Made by a program: the position numbers and the translations under genes | Notes under the pieces: model-generated | Database searches by the model: none | What the model was told of the DNA's origin: nothing | Seen by the model: only the letters and a program-made list of their open reading frames with translations | In this document: one piece after another, positions 1 through 7,905 of the stretch | Layout: every line of letters starts with the position of its first letter | Numbering within the stretch: position 1 is the stretch's first letter | Source of the DNA: Haloparvum alkalitolerans | Lineage (GTDB): Archaea > Halobacteriota > Halobacteria > Halobacteriales > Haloferacaceae | Direction: 5' to 3' | DNA length: 64,000 nt | Assembly: GCF_050122995.1 (NCBI RefSeq) | Contig: NZ_JBNLIA010000001.1 | Coordinates: 1 to 64,000, forward strand

Positions 1-262
1 GCCAAGCGGAGAGCGAGGAGCGCAGCGAGGGTCCCGCGAGCTTGCCGAGTGGGACGACGGCAGTCGCAGCCCGGCAGCCCGCTACTGCAGGCAGCCCGGA
101 CCGTCTGCCGGAACCCGGCACGGTCGAGCCGGCTGGGGCTTTCTAGACGTTGCTGTCTGGAGCAGCAGGCTCAACAGCAGTTACAGAAGCACAATCCGAC
201 AGAAAAACAGAACCGCCACCGTACTCCACTAAGTATCGCTCGCGTTCTTCTCGCACGCCGTG
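1..262. other. Intergenic left edge, no supported gene
   Basis: I see no convincing gene here. Long plus-strand frames exist but are arginine- and proline-rich readings of GC-rich DNA. The first 45 bases contain gagcgaggagcgcagcg, a purine-rich stretch of a kind common in haloarchaeal intergenic DNA. From about 140 the composition drops in GC and an A-run at 203-207 fits a terminator for the minus-strand gene that ends at 263. Confidence 0.5.
199..212 (-). terminator. Oligo-T terminator after udp
   Basis: On the minus strand this reads as a T-run (TTTTT at 207-203) about 55 nt past the uridine phosphorylase stop. Archaeal transcription commonly ends at such oligo-T tracts. No strong hairpin is present. 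Confidence 0.4.
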
Positions 263-1084
263 CTACTCAAGACTCAGGCCGGCGTGCCAGCGGTCGGCGC
301 CGGCCTCGGCCTTCACCTCGTCCATGCGCGCGAGCAGTTTCACCGCGAGGCTGGCCGTCTCGGCGGCGCGGGACTCGCCCTCGGTGCGGAACTCGCCGGT
401 GATCCGGTTTGCGTAGACGGAGCAGACCGCGCCGGCGCGCAGGCCGTAGACGTTCGCGATGGTGAGAATGGCGCTGGCCTCCATCTCGATGTTCTTCACG
501 TTCGCGTTCCGCAGCTCCGCGACGAGTTCGTCGGAGCCGGCGGCCTCGAACCCCTCGAACCCGGGGCGACCCTGCCCGGCGTAGAAGGAGTCCGCGCTCA
601 TCGTCAGCCCGACGTGGTAGTCGTAGCCGAGGCGCTCGGCGGCCGCGACCAGCGCCGCGACCACCTCCTCGTCGGCGACCGCGGGGTAGTCCTCGCGGAC
701 GTACTCGTCGCTGGTTCCCTCCTGCCGGACCGCGCCGCGAGTGATGACGAGGTCGCCCACGTCCATCTCCGGCTGGATGGCGCCGCAGGAGCCGACGCGG
801 ATGAACGTCTCCACGCCGACGCGAGCCAGTTCCTCGATCGCGATGGCCGCGGAGGGCGATCCGATGCCGGTCGAGGTGACCGAGATCGGCGCGCCGTCGT
901 AGGTGCCGGTCGCGGTGCGGTACTCGCGGTGCCGTGCGCGCTCCTCGTGGTCGTCCCACAGCGCCGTGATCTTGTCGACGCGCTCGGGGTTGCCCGGCAG
1001 CAGCACGGCGTCCGCCACGTCGTCCGCGCTCACCTCGAGGTGGTACTGGACCTCGTCGTTGGGGTCCTCGCTGTCGTCGGTCAT
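263..1084 (-). CDS. udp: Uridine phosphorylase
   Basis: Cleaves uridine with phosphate to uracil and ribose 1-phosphate in the cytoplasm (pyrimidine salvage). At 273 residues it has the length of the NP-I nucleoside phosphorylase family. Family features visible are LLPGNPERV near residue 29, the phosphate-site region GIGSPSAAIAIEEL, VGSCGAIQ, and NIEMEASAILTIA, whose Glu-Met-Glu contacts the nucleoside. The stretch AGQGRPGFEG matches archaeal uridine phosphorylases rather than purine-specific enzymes. Cytidine deaminase lies just upstream on the same strand, so cytidine could be converted to uridine and then cleaved. A separate promoter-like element (catatttaa, about 1110-1118) lies roughly 30 nt before the ATG, so the gene need not be co-transcribed with cdd. 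Confidence 0.9.
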   Translation of the reverse strand: MTDDSEDPNDEVQYHLEVSADDVADAVLLPGNPERVDKITALWDDHEERARHREYRTATGTYDGAPISVTSTGIGSPSAAIAIEELARVGVETFIRVGSCGAIQPEMDVGDLVITRGAVRQEGTSDEYVREDYPAVADEEVVAALVAAAERLGYDYHVGLTMSADSFYAGQGRPGFEGFEAAGSDELVAELRNANVKNIEMEASAILTIANVYGLRAGAVCSVYANRITGEFRTEGESRAAETASLAVKLLARMDEVKAEAGADRWHAGLSLE

Positions 1085-1104
1085 GTCCTCGGGCTTCGAG
1101 GTGG

Positions 1105-1120
1105 TCGGTTAAATATGGCG
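1105..1120 (-). promoter_or_regulatory. Promoter of udp
   Basis: The minus strand reads ccatatttaacc, an AT-rich TATA-like box in otherwise GC-rich DNA, centred about 30 nt before the udp ATG at 1084. The spacing suits a leaderless transcript. Confidence 0.55.
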
Positions 1121-1173
1121 TCGGTTCGGAGCGAGCGCCCGCCCGGCCCGTTCCGGGCCGGTGCTCGACGTCG

Positions 1174-1602
1174 CTACTCCGCGTTCGTTCCGGTGCCGGG
1201 GTCGGCGTCCGCCAGCGTCTGCTCGCTGATCGTGTTGGGGAGCAACTCGCCGAGGGTGTACTCGCTGGTCTCCCCGCCGCCCTCGTCACAGACGACGACG
1301 AGGTCGTCGTCCGCGAACTCCGCGAGCGTCTGTCGGCACATCCCGCAGGGGGTGACGCCGTCGCGGACCCCGGAGGAGACCGCGATGCGCTCGAAGGACT
1401 CGTGCCCGTTCTTGACCGCCTCCGCGATGGCGACCTCCTCGGCGTGGAGGCTGTTGGAATAGTTGGCGTTCTCGAGGTTACAGCCCGTGTAGACGGTGCC
1501 GTCCGCGGTCCGCAGCGCGGCGCCGACGCGGTACTCGGAGTAGGGAACGTACGCGTCCGCGAGCGCCTCGCGAGCGGTCTCGACCAGTGGGTCCGTCTCC
1601 AT
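1174..1602 (-). CDS. cdd: Cytidine deaminase
   Basis: Hydrolytic deamination of cytidine or deoxycytidine to uridine. The 142-residue length matches the homotetrameric, one-zinc form. The catalytic motif HAEE (His53 zinc ligand, Glu55 proton shuttle) and PCGMCRQ (Cys86 and Cys89 zinc ligands) are intact, as is the substrate-binding segment CNLENANYSNS. The tail after about residue 125 is a short acidic extension without motifs. It lies 89 bp upstream of uridine phosphorylase on the same strand. The start is supported by the TATA-like gcacttatcgg about 30 nt before the ATG. Confidence 0.93.
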   Translation of the reverse strand: METDPLVETAREALADAYVPYSEYRVGAALRTADGTVYTGCNLENANYSNSLHAEEVAIAEAVKNGHESFERIAVSSGVRDGVTPCGMCRQTLAEFADDDLVVVCDEGGGETSEYTLGELLPNTISEQTLADADPGTGTNAE

Positions 1603-1689
1603 AACCCGGGCGTCGCGGCCGACGCCGATAAGTGCGGCGAGAGGCGGCCGTCGAGACCCCGCGGTCGGTGTCCGGATGGCTCACTCGCG

Positions 1690-1703
1690 GGAAGAAAAAA
1701 GAG
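1690..1703 (-). terminator. Terminator after the PGF-CTERM gene
   Basis: A run of six T on the minus strand (1700-1695) begins 13 nt after the stop codon of the gene ending at 1713, fitting an archaeal oligo-T terminator for the two-gene surface operon. Confidence 0.5.
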
Positions 1704-1712
1704 CGCGGCGGT

Positions 1713-3314
1713 TCAGACCGGTCGCCGAAGCGCGAGCAGTCCGGCGACGGCCAGCGCGATCAGCGCCGACACCGGGGTGAATCCGGGGACGCTGACGCCG
1801 AACTCCTCCTCGACGGGCACGTCCGTCTCGGTGGCCGCTCCGTCTCCGGTCTGGTCGCCGTCGCCGGTCTCGGTCGTCGAGTCGTCGCTCCCGTCTTCCA
1901 CGAGGAGCGTCCCGGCGTCGACGCCGTCGACCGTGAGGGCGTACTCGCCGGCCTCCTCGGCGGGGACGACCAGGTCGACCGTCTCGGAGTCGCCGGGGGC
2001 GACCGTGACGTCCGACGTGGTGACTGTCTCGCCGTCGAACCGGAGCTCGACGGTCTTCGTCCCCTCGGCGGCGCCGTCGTTCTCGACGGTCACCTCGACG
2101 GTCACCGAGTCGCCGGTCGCGACCTCGGCGTCCGCCAGCGAGGCGTCGGTGACCGAGAGGTCGGCACGCCCCGCGCCGACCGCGAAGTACGAGAAGCCGG
2201 GCGAGCGCGCCTCGTAGGTGCTCACCCCGCCGTCGGAGGCAACGTGCTCGGTCTCGAGCGCCTGCCACTCGCCGTCGGCGTAGCGGAACATCGTCACCGC
2301 ACCGGGGTCGGTCCCGTCGGGAAGTCCGCTCTCGTTGACGGTGAACGTGAACGTCACCTCGTCGACTTCCTCGGTGCCGATCGCCTCGGCACGGAAGTAG
2401 CCCATCGCGTCGGCACCGTCGAGTTCGTCGGCGTCGGACGGCGCCTCACTCTGCGGGTTATCGACCTCGACGCGGTACTCCTCCGGCGTGATGCGGTGGT
2501 CGAGCAGGAGCCCCCGGATGGAGATCCCCTCGCTGGCGACCGCGTCCCCGAGGTCGACCTCGGCCTTGTCGTCGGTCGGCGGGTCCTCGATCGCCGCGGT
2601 CGCCCCGCGGTCGAGGTCGGTGACGGAGACGGAGACTTCGTCGGCCGTGGATGCGCCGCCACCGCCGCCACCGCCGCCGGTACCACCGCTGGTGCCGGCG
2701 TCGTTCTGGTCGTCGCCGGCGTCGGCGTCCGTCTCGTCGCTCCCGTTCCCGTCGTCGTTCGTCCCGTCAGTTCCGTCTCCGTCGTCGCTTCCGGTCCCGT
2801 CATCAGTTCCGTCTCCGTCGTCAGTTCCGTCTCCATCATCGCTTCCGTCTCCGTCATTGCTTCCGGTCCCGTCGTCAGCTCCGTCTCCGTCGTCGCTTCC
2901 GTTCCCGTCATCGCTTCCGTCTCCCCCGTCATCGACGGTGCTGTCGGGGAACGAGAGGTCGACCTGGCGGACGTCACCGGACTCCCAGTCGACGGTCGTG
3001 TCGGCCACTTCTCCCGTCTCCTCGAGGCGGAACTCGACCGTGTCGCCGCTACAGTCGCAGTCGACGACGAGCCGGTCGTCGAAGGGGTCGGGACCCCCGT
3101 AGGAACCCTCTTCCGAGACGGTGATGTCGCCGACGACCTCGCCGTCGACGAGCGCCTGTATCGTCACGCCGGTGGGTGCCTGTTCGCCCCCGACGGTCAC
3201 CGACCCGTAGTAGGCCGCGGGCGGCTGCGGCTGGTCCGCGGCCGCGAGGCCCGCACCGGCCGCTCCCGCGACCACGAGGGCGATTACGAGCGCGATGCGA
3301 CGTGTCGCAGTCAT
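1713..3314 (-). CDS. PGF-CTERM anchored surface protein with PGF-pre-PGF and CARDB domains
   Basis: Exported, cell-wall anchored protein of 533 residues. An N-terminal signal peptide (RRIALVIALVVAGAAGAG) is followed by a beta-rich domain (YYGSVTVGG, SEEGSYGGPDPFDD, two close cysteines in VDCDC). Next comes a long Asp/Gly/Ser linker (about residues 128-205) and a glycine run. A PGF-pre-PGF type domain (about 220-375, ending SPGFSYFAVGAGRADL) and a CARDB-like beta sandwich (about 378-455) follow. The C-terminus VSVPGFTPVSALIALAVAG plus a basic tail is a PGF-CTERM signal, processed by archaeosortase A and lipid-linked in haloarchaea. It starts 2 nt after the stop of the beta-helix protein, so the two are co-transcribed and may act as exposed module and anchor. 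Ligand unknown. Confidence 0.85.
   Translation of the reverse strand: MTATRRIALVIALVVAGAAGAGLAAADQPQPPAAYYGSVTVGGEQAPTGVTIQALVDGEVVGDITVSEEGSYGGPDPFDDRLVVDCDCSGDTVEFRLEETGEVADTTVDWESGDVRQVDLSFPDSTVDDGGDGSDDGNGSDDGDGADDGTGSNDGDGSDDGDGTDDGDGTDDGTGSDDGDGTDGTNDDGNGSDETDADAGDDQNDAGTSGGTGGGGGGGGASTADEVSVSVTDLDRGATAAIEDPPTDDKAEVDLGDAVASEGISIRGLLLDHRITPEEYRVEVDNPQSEAPSDADELDGADAMGYFRAEAIGTEEVDEVTFTFTVNESGLPDGTDPGAVTMFRYADGEWQALETEHVASDGGVSTYEARSPGFSYFAVGAGRADLSVTDASLADAEVATGDSVTVEVTVENDGAAEGTKTVELRFDGETVTTSDVTVAPGDSETVDLVVPAEEAGEYALTVDGVDAGTLLVEDGSDDSTTETGDGDQTGDGAATETDVPVEEEFGVSVPGFTPVSALIALAVAGLLALRRPV
2715..2935 (-). repeat. Imperfect tandem repeat coding an Asp/Gly/Ser linker
   Basis: Degenerate repeats of a short unit (gtcgtcagttccgtctcc and variants on the plus strand) encode a run of DGS/DGT/DDG residues in the PGF-CTERM protein. 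Such acidic linkers act as extended spacers, and copy number probably varies between strains. Confidence 0.7.
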
Positions 3315-3316
3315 CG

Positions 3317-5596
3317 TTACTTACACTTCTCGTCGGTTTCGAGCTGGTCGATCTCGCCCTGGTAGGTGGTGCCGGCCGTCAGTGCCGCCGGCAGCGACCC
3401 GGTGTCGCTGTCGTCCACGAAGGCCCAGTAGCCGGCGTACGGGCTGACGCACTTGTCGTCGCCCGTGCCGACCGTGTGGTCCCAGTTCTTCTCGTCGCCG
3501 CGAGCACTGGTGCCGTCGAGGAACGTCGGCTGACTGGCGGGCTGTTGGTAGCTGTGCTGCACCACCGTCATGGTCGCGGAGGACCGGTCGACGATGGTGT
3601 CCTCGGAGTGGCCCTTCTTGGGCGCACCGACCAGGTTCCAGCCTTCCGCGAGGTCCGCGTTCTGCGGGGCGGCCGCGCCGTCACCCTCGTAACCCGCGAC
3701 GAGCGTCACGGTCTCGCCCTCCGGAAGGTCGGTGATCACGAACGCGTCGAGCGGGTCGATGGAGTCGCCCGAGTTCGGGGTGACCCACTGACCGGCGTCC
3801 GCGTCGTACATGTACAGCCCGCTGCTGTTGGGCAGGTCCGCGAAGACCTCACCGACGGTCCGGTCGACCGGGCCGGGGAAGCCGACCGCGTGAACCGGGC
3901 CGGTGCTCTCCTGGACCGTGAAGTCGTGCGCGAACGCCTCGGTCTTGTGCTTCTCCTGTTCGATGTCCCACGGCGCCTCCGTCAGGAAGGGGTCGTAGAT
4001 GACCATGCCCTCGACGCTGGCCTCGTCCGCGATCGTGTGATCGTGGACGCCGAACCAGTTCAGGCGGGCGTCGATCGGGACCTCGACGTCGTTCTCGACG
4101 TCGTGGTCCTGCGCGGAGAAGTCGTTGTAGTTGACGACCGGGCGGGCGTCCTCGGGCACGCTCTCGTCGAAGTCGTGGACGTGGACGCCGACCTCCGCGT
4201 TGTCGATGAACTCGTTCTTCCGCAGTTCGACGTTCGCGGTGTCGCTACCCGTCACGTTCGCTCCGACGCCGTTGTTCTGGAGCGTGTTGTACGTGGCCTG
4301 GACGTTCCACACCTGATCGAGCAGCAGGCCGTTCGAGCCCATCGTGTTCGTGATGACGTTCTCGTGGATCAGGGCCTCCTCGACCTGATTCATGTAGACG
4401 CCGATCCGCTGGTTGCTGTCCACGTTGTTGGACAGCACCTCGACGTTCTCGCTCGCGAAGACCCAGATCCCGGGCCCGTGGTTCGAGTGAACGTTGTTGC
4501 CCTCGATCACCGCCCCGTCGTAGCGGGCGACGATGACGCCGGCCTCCTGCGACTCCGTGACCATGTTGTTCGACACGGTCAGGTCGGTGCCGCCGTCGTA
4601 GTTGGCGACGATCCCGTACCAGGCCCAGTTCGCTTCGACGTGGTTCCCGTCGACGAGGTTGCCCTCGGTGACGACGCCTTCGCCCTGGCTTCCGACCCAG
4701 ATCTGCGCGCTCTCGAAGGTGTCGGGGTTCGCCCGGGCGTCGAGCCGGTTGTTCGTGACCTGGCTGTGGTTCGCCTGGAGCACGACGGACTTCCGCATCT
4801 GTCCGACGTGCTCACCCTTGTGCGTGGGCGTGTAGAACCGGTTGTCGTCGATGGTGACGTGGTGCGGGATGGCCTCCGTCGTCGCGTCGATGTGGACGAA
4901 GTTCACCGCGGTCGCCGGGTTAGAGGGCGACGTGTCCGGGTCCCGGACCGTGAACTCGTTCCCCTGAATGAGGGTCTCGGTGTGCGACGGGGTGTCCTGC
5001 TCCATCGGTTCCTGGTACAGCCCCTTCGCGTCGTCGCCGACGATCACGCGGTTATCGGTGAACTCGAGGTTCTTCACGTCGTGCGAGGGCGAGGTGGCGA
5101 GCACCTCGACGACGTTGTCGCCGTCGTCACCGACGAGCGTGAAGCCGTGGACGGTCGTCGAGTCGGCCGTGATCGTGAGCACGACCGAGTTGCCCGTAAC
5201 CTCGACTGCGTCGGGGCCCGCACCGATGAGGTCGACCTGCTTGTCGACTGTCACGCTTTCGTCGTAGGTGCCCTCCGCGACGTAGATCGTGTATCCGTCA
5301 CCGGCGTTGTCCATCGCGGCGGTGATGTTCGGATACAGGAGGTCGTTGTCCGCGACCTCGCCGGGCTCGTAGTCGTCGTCGACGCGGAACTCGTCAGAGG
5401 CCAGATCACCCGCTGCCGGGATCGCGTGTGAGGCGAGCTCCGGACCGTCGTCGACTGCCGGCTGTACTGATTGTGTCGATGCTGGTTGGGCCGCGACACC
5501 ACCCATCGCGACCATCGATACGACCATGACCGCGGCCAGGAGTACCGCCCCGACCGCGTTCGTCGTGTCGTCTTGTTTCGTATACATCCTCTCCAC
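3317..5596 (-). CDS. Secreted NosD-like right-handed beta-helix surface protein
   Basis: A 759-residue extracellular protein. The N-terminal hydrophobic segment (AVGAVLLAAVMVVSMVAMGG, about residues 15-34) is a signal peptide or membrane anchor ending near VAAQ. Residues about 80-530 carry repeated parallel beta-helix turns with asparagine ladders (NNRLDARAN, VEGNLVDGNHV, VSNNMVTES, EGNNVHSNHGPGIWV, LSNNVDSN), as in NosD and pectate-lyase folds. They follow the typical opening IQAAMDNAG-like segment (ITAAMDNAGDGYTIYVAEGTY). The C-terminal third has EGWNLVGAPKKG and SPYAGYWAFV, a WNLVG/YW signature seen in exported haloarchaeal proteins. There is no PGF-CTERM here; the partner 2 nt downstream has one. 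Substrate unknown; polysaccharide binding or cleavage is possible. Confidence 0.85.
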   Translation of the reverse strand: MERMYTKQDDTTNAVGAVLLAAVMVVSMVAMGGVAAQPASTQSVQPAVDDGPELASHAIPAAGDLASDEFRVDDDYEPGEVADNDLLYPNITAAMDNAGDGYTIYVAEGTYDESVTVDKQVDLIGAGPDAVEVTGNSVVLTITADSTTVHGFTLVGDDGDNVVEVLATSPSHDVKNLEFTDNRVIVGDDAKGLYQEPMEQDTPSHTETLIQGNEFTVRDPDTSPSNPATAVNFVHIDATTEAIPHHVTIDDNRFYTPTHKGEHVGQMRKSVVLQANHSQVTNNRLDARANPDTFESAQIWVGSQGEGVVTEGNLVDGNHVEANWAWYGIVANYDGGTDLTVSNNMVTESQEAGVIVARYDGAVIEGNNVHSNHGPGIWVFASENVEVLSNNVDSNQRIGVYMNQVEEALIHENVITNTMGSNGLLLDQVWNVQATYNTLQNNGVGANVTGSDTANVELRKNEFIDNAEVGVHVHDFDESVPEDARPVVNYNDFSAQDHDVENDVEVPIDARLNWFGVHDHTIADEASVEGMVIYDPFLTEAPWDIEQEKHKTEAFAHDFTVQESTGPVHAVGFPGPVDRTVGEVFADLPNSSGLYMYDADAGQWVTPNSGDSIDPLDAFVITDLPEGETVTLVAGYEGDGAAAPQNADLAEGWNLVGAPKKGHSEDTIVDRSSATMTVVQHSYQQPASQPTFLDGTSARGDEKNWDHTVGTGDDKCVSPYAGYWAFVDDSDTGSLPAALTAGTTYQGEIDQLETDEKCK

Positions 5597-6004
5597 CCCC
5601 GAGTGTCAGCTCGGAGCCATCTGTAGTGTTTAGACAACTCTCCTATCAACGTATTCGGCGCACGTCGTGCACTTGCTCCGATCTCGGCGCGATAGTGCAC
5701 GCTAACGGGACGACGACGACGCTGCACGAACACGGCGGCTGCGCGTGTGAACACGACGCACACGTTCGGCGCGCGCGGAGCTTCATGCCCCGTGCACGCG
5801 AGCGGACCGTGCTCACACCGGTGGCTCGGGCTGGCAGCCCGACCGTTCACGCACCGTGAAAACCCGCGACTGCAGGCGAGCGGTACGCGTCGTCGGCCGT
5901 CGTGTGCAGCCGGCGCTCGCCGGCCTCGGACCCCGCTTCGGAGTGGCTCCCGATCGGGTTCGGAGCGGCCGGATTCGGATCCGCTGGGGTCGGAGCGGCC
6001 GGAT
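5597..6004. other. Intergenic region with several short palindromes
   Basis: No gene is supported in these 408 bases. On the minus strand ttgtctaaacactac (about 5622-5636) may be the promoter of the beta-helix gene, leaving a leader of a few tens of nt. Inverted repeats include TCGGGCT-ggc-AGCCCGA (5826-5842), TTCACG-cac-CGTGAA (5846-5860) and gcacgtcgtgcac near 5660. A 16-bp direct repeat starts at 5961 and recurs at 5991. The palindromes could be targets of the winged-helix protein encoded next door. Confidence 0.45.
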
Positions 6005-6006
6005 TC
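5961..6006. repeat. Direct repeat, 30-bp period, reaching the regulator stop codon
   Basis: The 16-mer cggagcggccggattc occurs at 5961-5976 and again at 5991-6006, with related sequence between. The second copy runs into the stop codon of the regulator gene (6005-6007). Confidence 0.7.
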
Positions 6007-6784
6007 AGAGCGCCCGGGACGCCCGCCGGTACTTCTCGAACTCCCCGTGGGCCCACTCGCAGGCGTCCCCGTTGCCGAGTTCGAGCAGGACGCGGACGAC
6101 GTTGTCGGCGTCGGTACAGCCGATCTGTGCCGCCTCGTCGGTGACGCCCAGGTAGAAGGGGAGGTCGCCGTCGTACGCGAAGACGTCGGCCTCCTCGAGG
6201 ATCGCCTCGAACAGCTCCGCGTACCGGTCGTCCGTGCGGAACCGGTCGACGGTCTCGGCGGTGACGATCACCTCGAGATCCTTGCCGTCCGCCGATCCGA
6301 GCCGGCGACACTGAGACAGGAGTCCGCGGTTCAGCGTCGGGTACATCACGCGGACGGACGTCGCCCGACTGAGGAGGTCGATCTGCTCGTCCACGGGCGC
6401 GTAGGGGTTCGTGGCGTCCGCGCGGATCACGTCGGCGTTCTCGATGTGTTCGATCGCGAGGTCCACGTCGTCGATGTCGATCCACCGGATCACCGGCCGG
6501 AGCTTGATCGCGAGCGACGTCCGCTCGACGAGTTCCAGCAGCACGTCCGCGACGATGCGTCCGCAGCTGGTGATCTCGTACCCGTCCGTCGTGTACTCGA
6601 TCCACCCCCGCTCCTCGAGGGCGTTGAGGTTGCGCTGCACGGTCGTGCGGACGCCGTTCAGTTCGTCTTTCAGTTCGCGTTTGCTCACCGGCCCGTCCGT
6701 TCGCAGCGCGTACAGGACGCGCACGCGAACGGGGGAGCGCGCGAGAAACTCGATCTCCTCGATGGCGTTCCGCTGTAGCTCCAC
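6005..6784 (-). CDS. Winged-helix transcriptional regulator with FilR1/DUF1724-like C-terminal domain
   Basis: A 259-residue cytoplasmic DNA-binding protein. Residues about 1-75 form a winged helix (VRVRVLYALRTDGPVSKREL, VRTTVQRNLNALEERGWIEY). The remainder resembles the DUF1724 domain found with this helix in haloarchaeal and methanogen regulators, with LSRATSVRVMYPTLNRGL and GDLPFYLGVTDEAAQIGC. I chose the GTG at 6784 because a strong Shine-Dalgarno AGGAGG sits 9 nt before it; a TTG three codons upstream would directly abut that SD. An SD of this quality is unusual in a window where most genes look leaderless. Regulated genes unknown; the surface operon downstream is the nearest candidate. 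Confidence 0.8.
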   Translation of the reverse strand: MELQRNAIEEIEFLARSPVRVRVLYALRTDGPVSKRELKDELNGVRTTVQRNLNALEERGWIEYTTDGYEITSCGRIVADVLLELVERTSLAIKLRPVIRWIDIDDVDLAIEHIENADVIRADATNPYAPVDEQIDLLSRATSVRVMYPTLNRGLLSQCRRLGSADGKDLEVIVTAETVDRFRTDDRYAELFEAILEEADVFAYDGDLPFYLGVTDEAAQIGCTDADNVVRVLLELGNGDACEWAHGEFEKYRRASRAL

Positions 6785-6793
6785 ACCACCCAA

Positions 6794-6799
6794 CCTCCT
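6794..6799 (-). promoter_or_regulatory. Shine-Dalgarno site deciding the regulator start
   Basis: The minus strand reads AGGAGG, a perfect match to the anti-SD, 9 nt before the GTG at 6784. It favours that codon over the upstream TTG at 6793. Confidence 0.65.
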
Positions 6800-7087
6800 G
6801 ATCGGCGAGAACTACATGTAGACTGGGTAATGAATGTGTGGTACCGTTCACGCGAGCACGGCGTGATAGGGTGTCGTTACTGGTGAGGGCGGCCGGATCT
6901 GGGTGTGCACGATGTCGGTGTCCGTCGGGATGCGCCGTACGGCGTCCCAGCGAGGACGCGGCGCGCAGGTGGTCACGCGACGCTCACGGTCCGGTAACGG
7001 GTGCTTTCCGCGACTGATGCCCGCGCACGGGCGACGGGCAGTGCAGGGTCGACGCGGCGCGACCGCCTCGCCGGGCTCCGGGGACGC

Positions 7088-7675
7088 TCACCCGCCGGTG
7101 TCGTACTTGTAGGTCGCCTCGTCGGGGTCGATGCCGAAGTCCTCCGGGGCGTCCTCCGGTTCGGGCTCCGCCTCCTCGCCGGCCCCCTCGCTGGCCCGCT
7201 TGAACGCCTCGCGGAGGTGGTCCGCCATCGAGAACGCCTCGACGGGGAGTTCGAGCGCCACCACGTCCTCGCTCACCGTCTCCCGCTTCTCCGAGAGGCG
7301 CTCGCGCAGGCGCTCGGGGAGGTCCGCCTCCGGGACGCGCTCGAAGCCGAACTGCTCGAGGTACTCGGCCTCGTCGGTCAGCGTGTACACCGAGTCGAAC
7401 CCCTCGATCTCGGCGGTATCGACCAGCCGCTCGATGACGTGCGCGCCCACGCCCTGTCCGCGCCAGCCCTCCAGCACGCCGATCCCGGTCAGCTCGCACC
7501 GCTCGGGGTCGGTCTTGTGGATCCGGAGCCGCCCGAAGCCGACGCGCTCGTTCGACTCCTGGTCGACGGCGATGACGTAGTCCCGCGACCTGAAGGCGGC
7601 GTCGTCGAGCCCCATCGCCTCGATGTGGTCGAGCAGCCACGCCTCGTCCCGGTTCTTGGCGTCGCGGACGTACAT
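7088..7675 (-). CDS. GNAT family N-acetyltransferase
   Basis: A 195-residue protein with the GNAT acetyl-CoA fold in its first 130 residues: DYVIAVDQESNERVGFGRLRI (beta2-4), CELTGIGVLEGWRGQGVGAHVIERLV containing the acetyl-CoA pyrophosphate loop (WRGQGVG), and VYTLTDEAEYLEQFGFERV (the common LTxxAxxFFxxxGF-like end). The last 65 residues are an acidic, Glu/Pro-rich extension. Substrate cannot be told from sequence. The ATG at 7675 is preferred over one nine codons upstream because the TATA-like ccgttttgag lies 28 nt before it. The promoter region is a 30-bp tandem repeat. It diverges from the acyl-CoA synthetase gene. Confidence 0.8.
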   Translation of the reverse strand: MYVRDAKNRDEAWLLDHIEAMGLDDAAFRSRDYVIAVDQESNERVGFGRLRIHKTDPERCELTGIGVLEGWRGQGVGAHVIERLVDTAEIEGFDSVYTLTDEAEYLEQFGFERVPEADLPERLRERLSEKRETVSEDVVALELPVEAFSMADHLREAFKRASEGAGEEAEPEPEDAPEDFGIDPDEATYKYDTGG

Positions 7676-7700
7676 GAGAGGTCGTACCACGCCCACACTC

Positions 7701-7800
7701 AAAACGGTTCCCCGGAGTCCACGCTCGTCCGAAGCAGTTCCCCGGAGTCCACGCTCGTCCGAAACGGGTCCTCGGAGTCCAAGCCCGTCCGAAGCGGTTC
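7701..7800. repeat. 30-bp tandem repeat, 3.3 copies, in a divergent promoter region
   Basis: Three full units at 7701-7730, 7731-7760 and 7761-7790 plus a 10-bp partial copy. The core ccggagtccacgctcgtccg is shared with few mismatches. The first unit contains the TATA-like box of the acetyltransferase gene (aaaacggttc, minus-strand reading gaaccgtttt). Confidence 0.85.
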
Positions 7801-7867
7801 TCCCGCGGCCGCACCACGGCCGCGAAGGTGTCCCACGGATCCTCCGGATCGTTCCGGCAGGTTCGAG

Positions 7868-7880
7868 AAAGTTACTTACC
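7868..7880 (+). promoter_or_regulatory. Promoter of the acyl-CoA synthetase gene
   Basis: The sequence aagttacttacc, AT-rich against its surroundings, is centred about 32 nt before the ATG at 7906, consistent with a near-leaderless transcript. Confidence 0.5.
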
Positions 7881-7905
7881 CGGGCGGTCGGAACTGCCGA
7901 TAATC

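Noticed and set aside
1..262. Small plus-strand genes at the left edge
   Set aside because: Arg/Pro/Ser-rich reading frames with no promoter and no domain.
3176..5431. Long open frame on the plus strand opposite the beta-helix gene (about 750 codons)
   Set aside because: Mirror frame of a GC-rich gene; composition is rich in Arg/Val/Asp and contains no domain. The minus strand has a clear signal peptide and beta-helix repeats.
7701..7800. Possible CRISPR array
   Set aside because: The 30-bp units are contiguous with no spacers between them.
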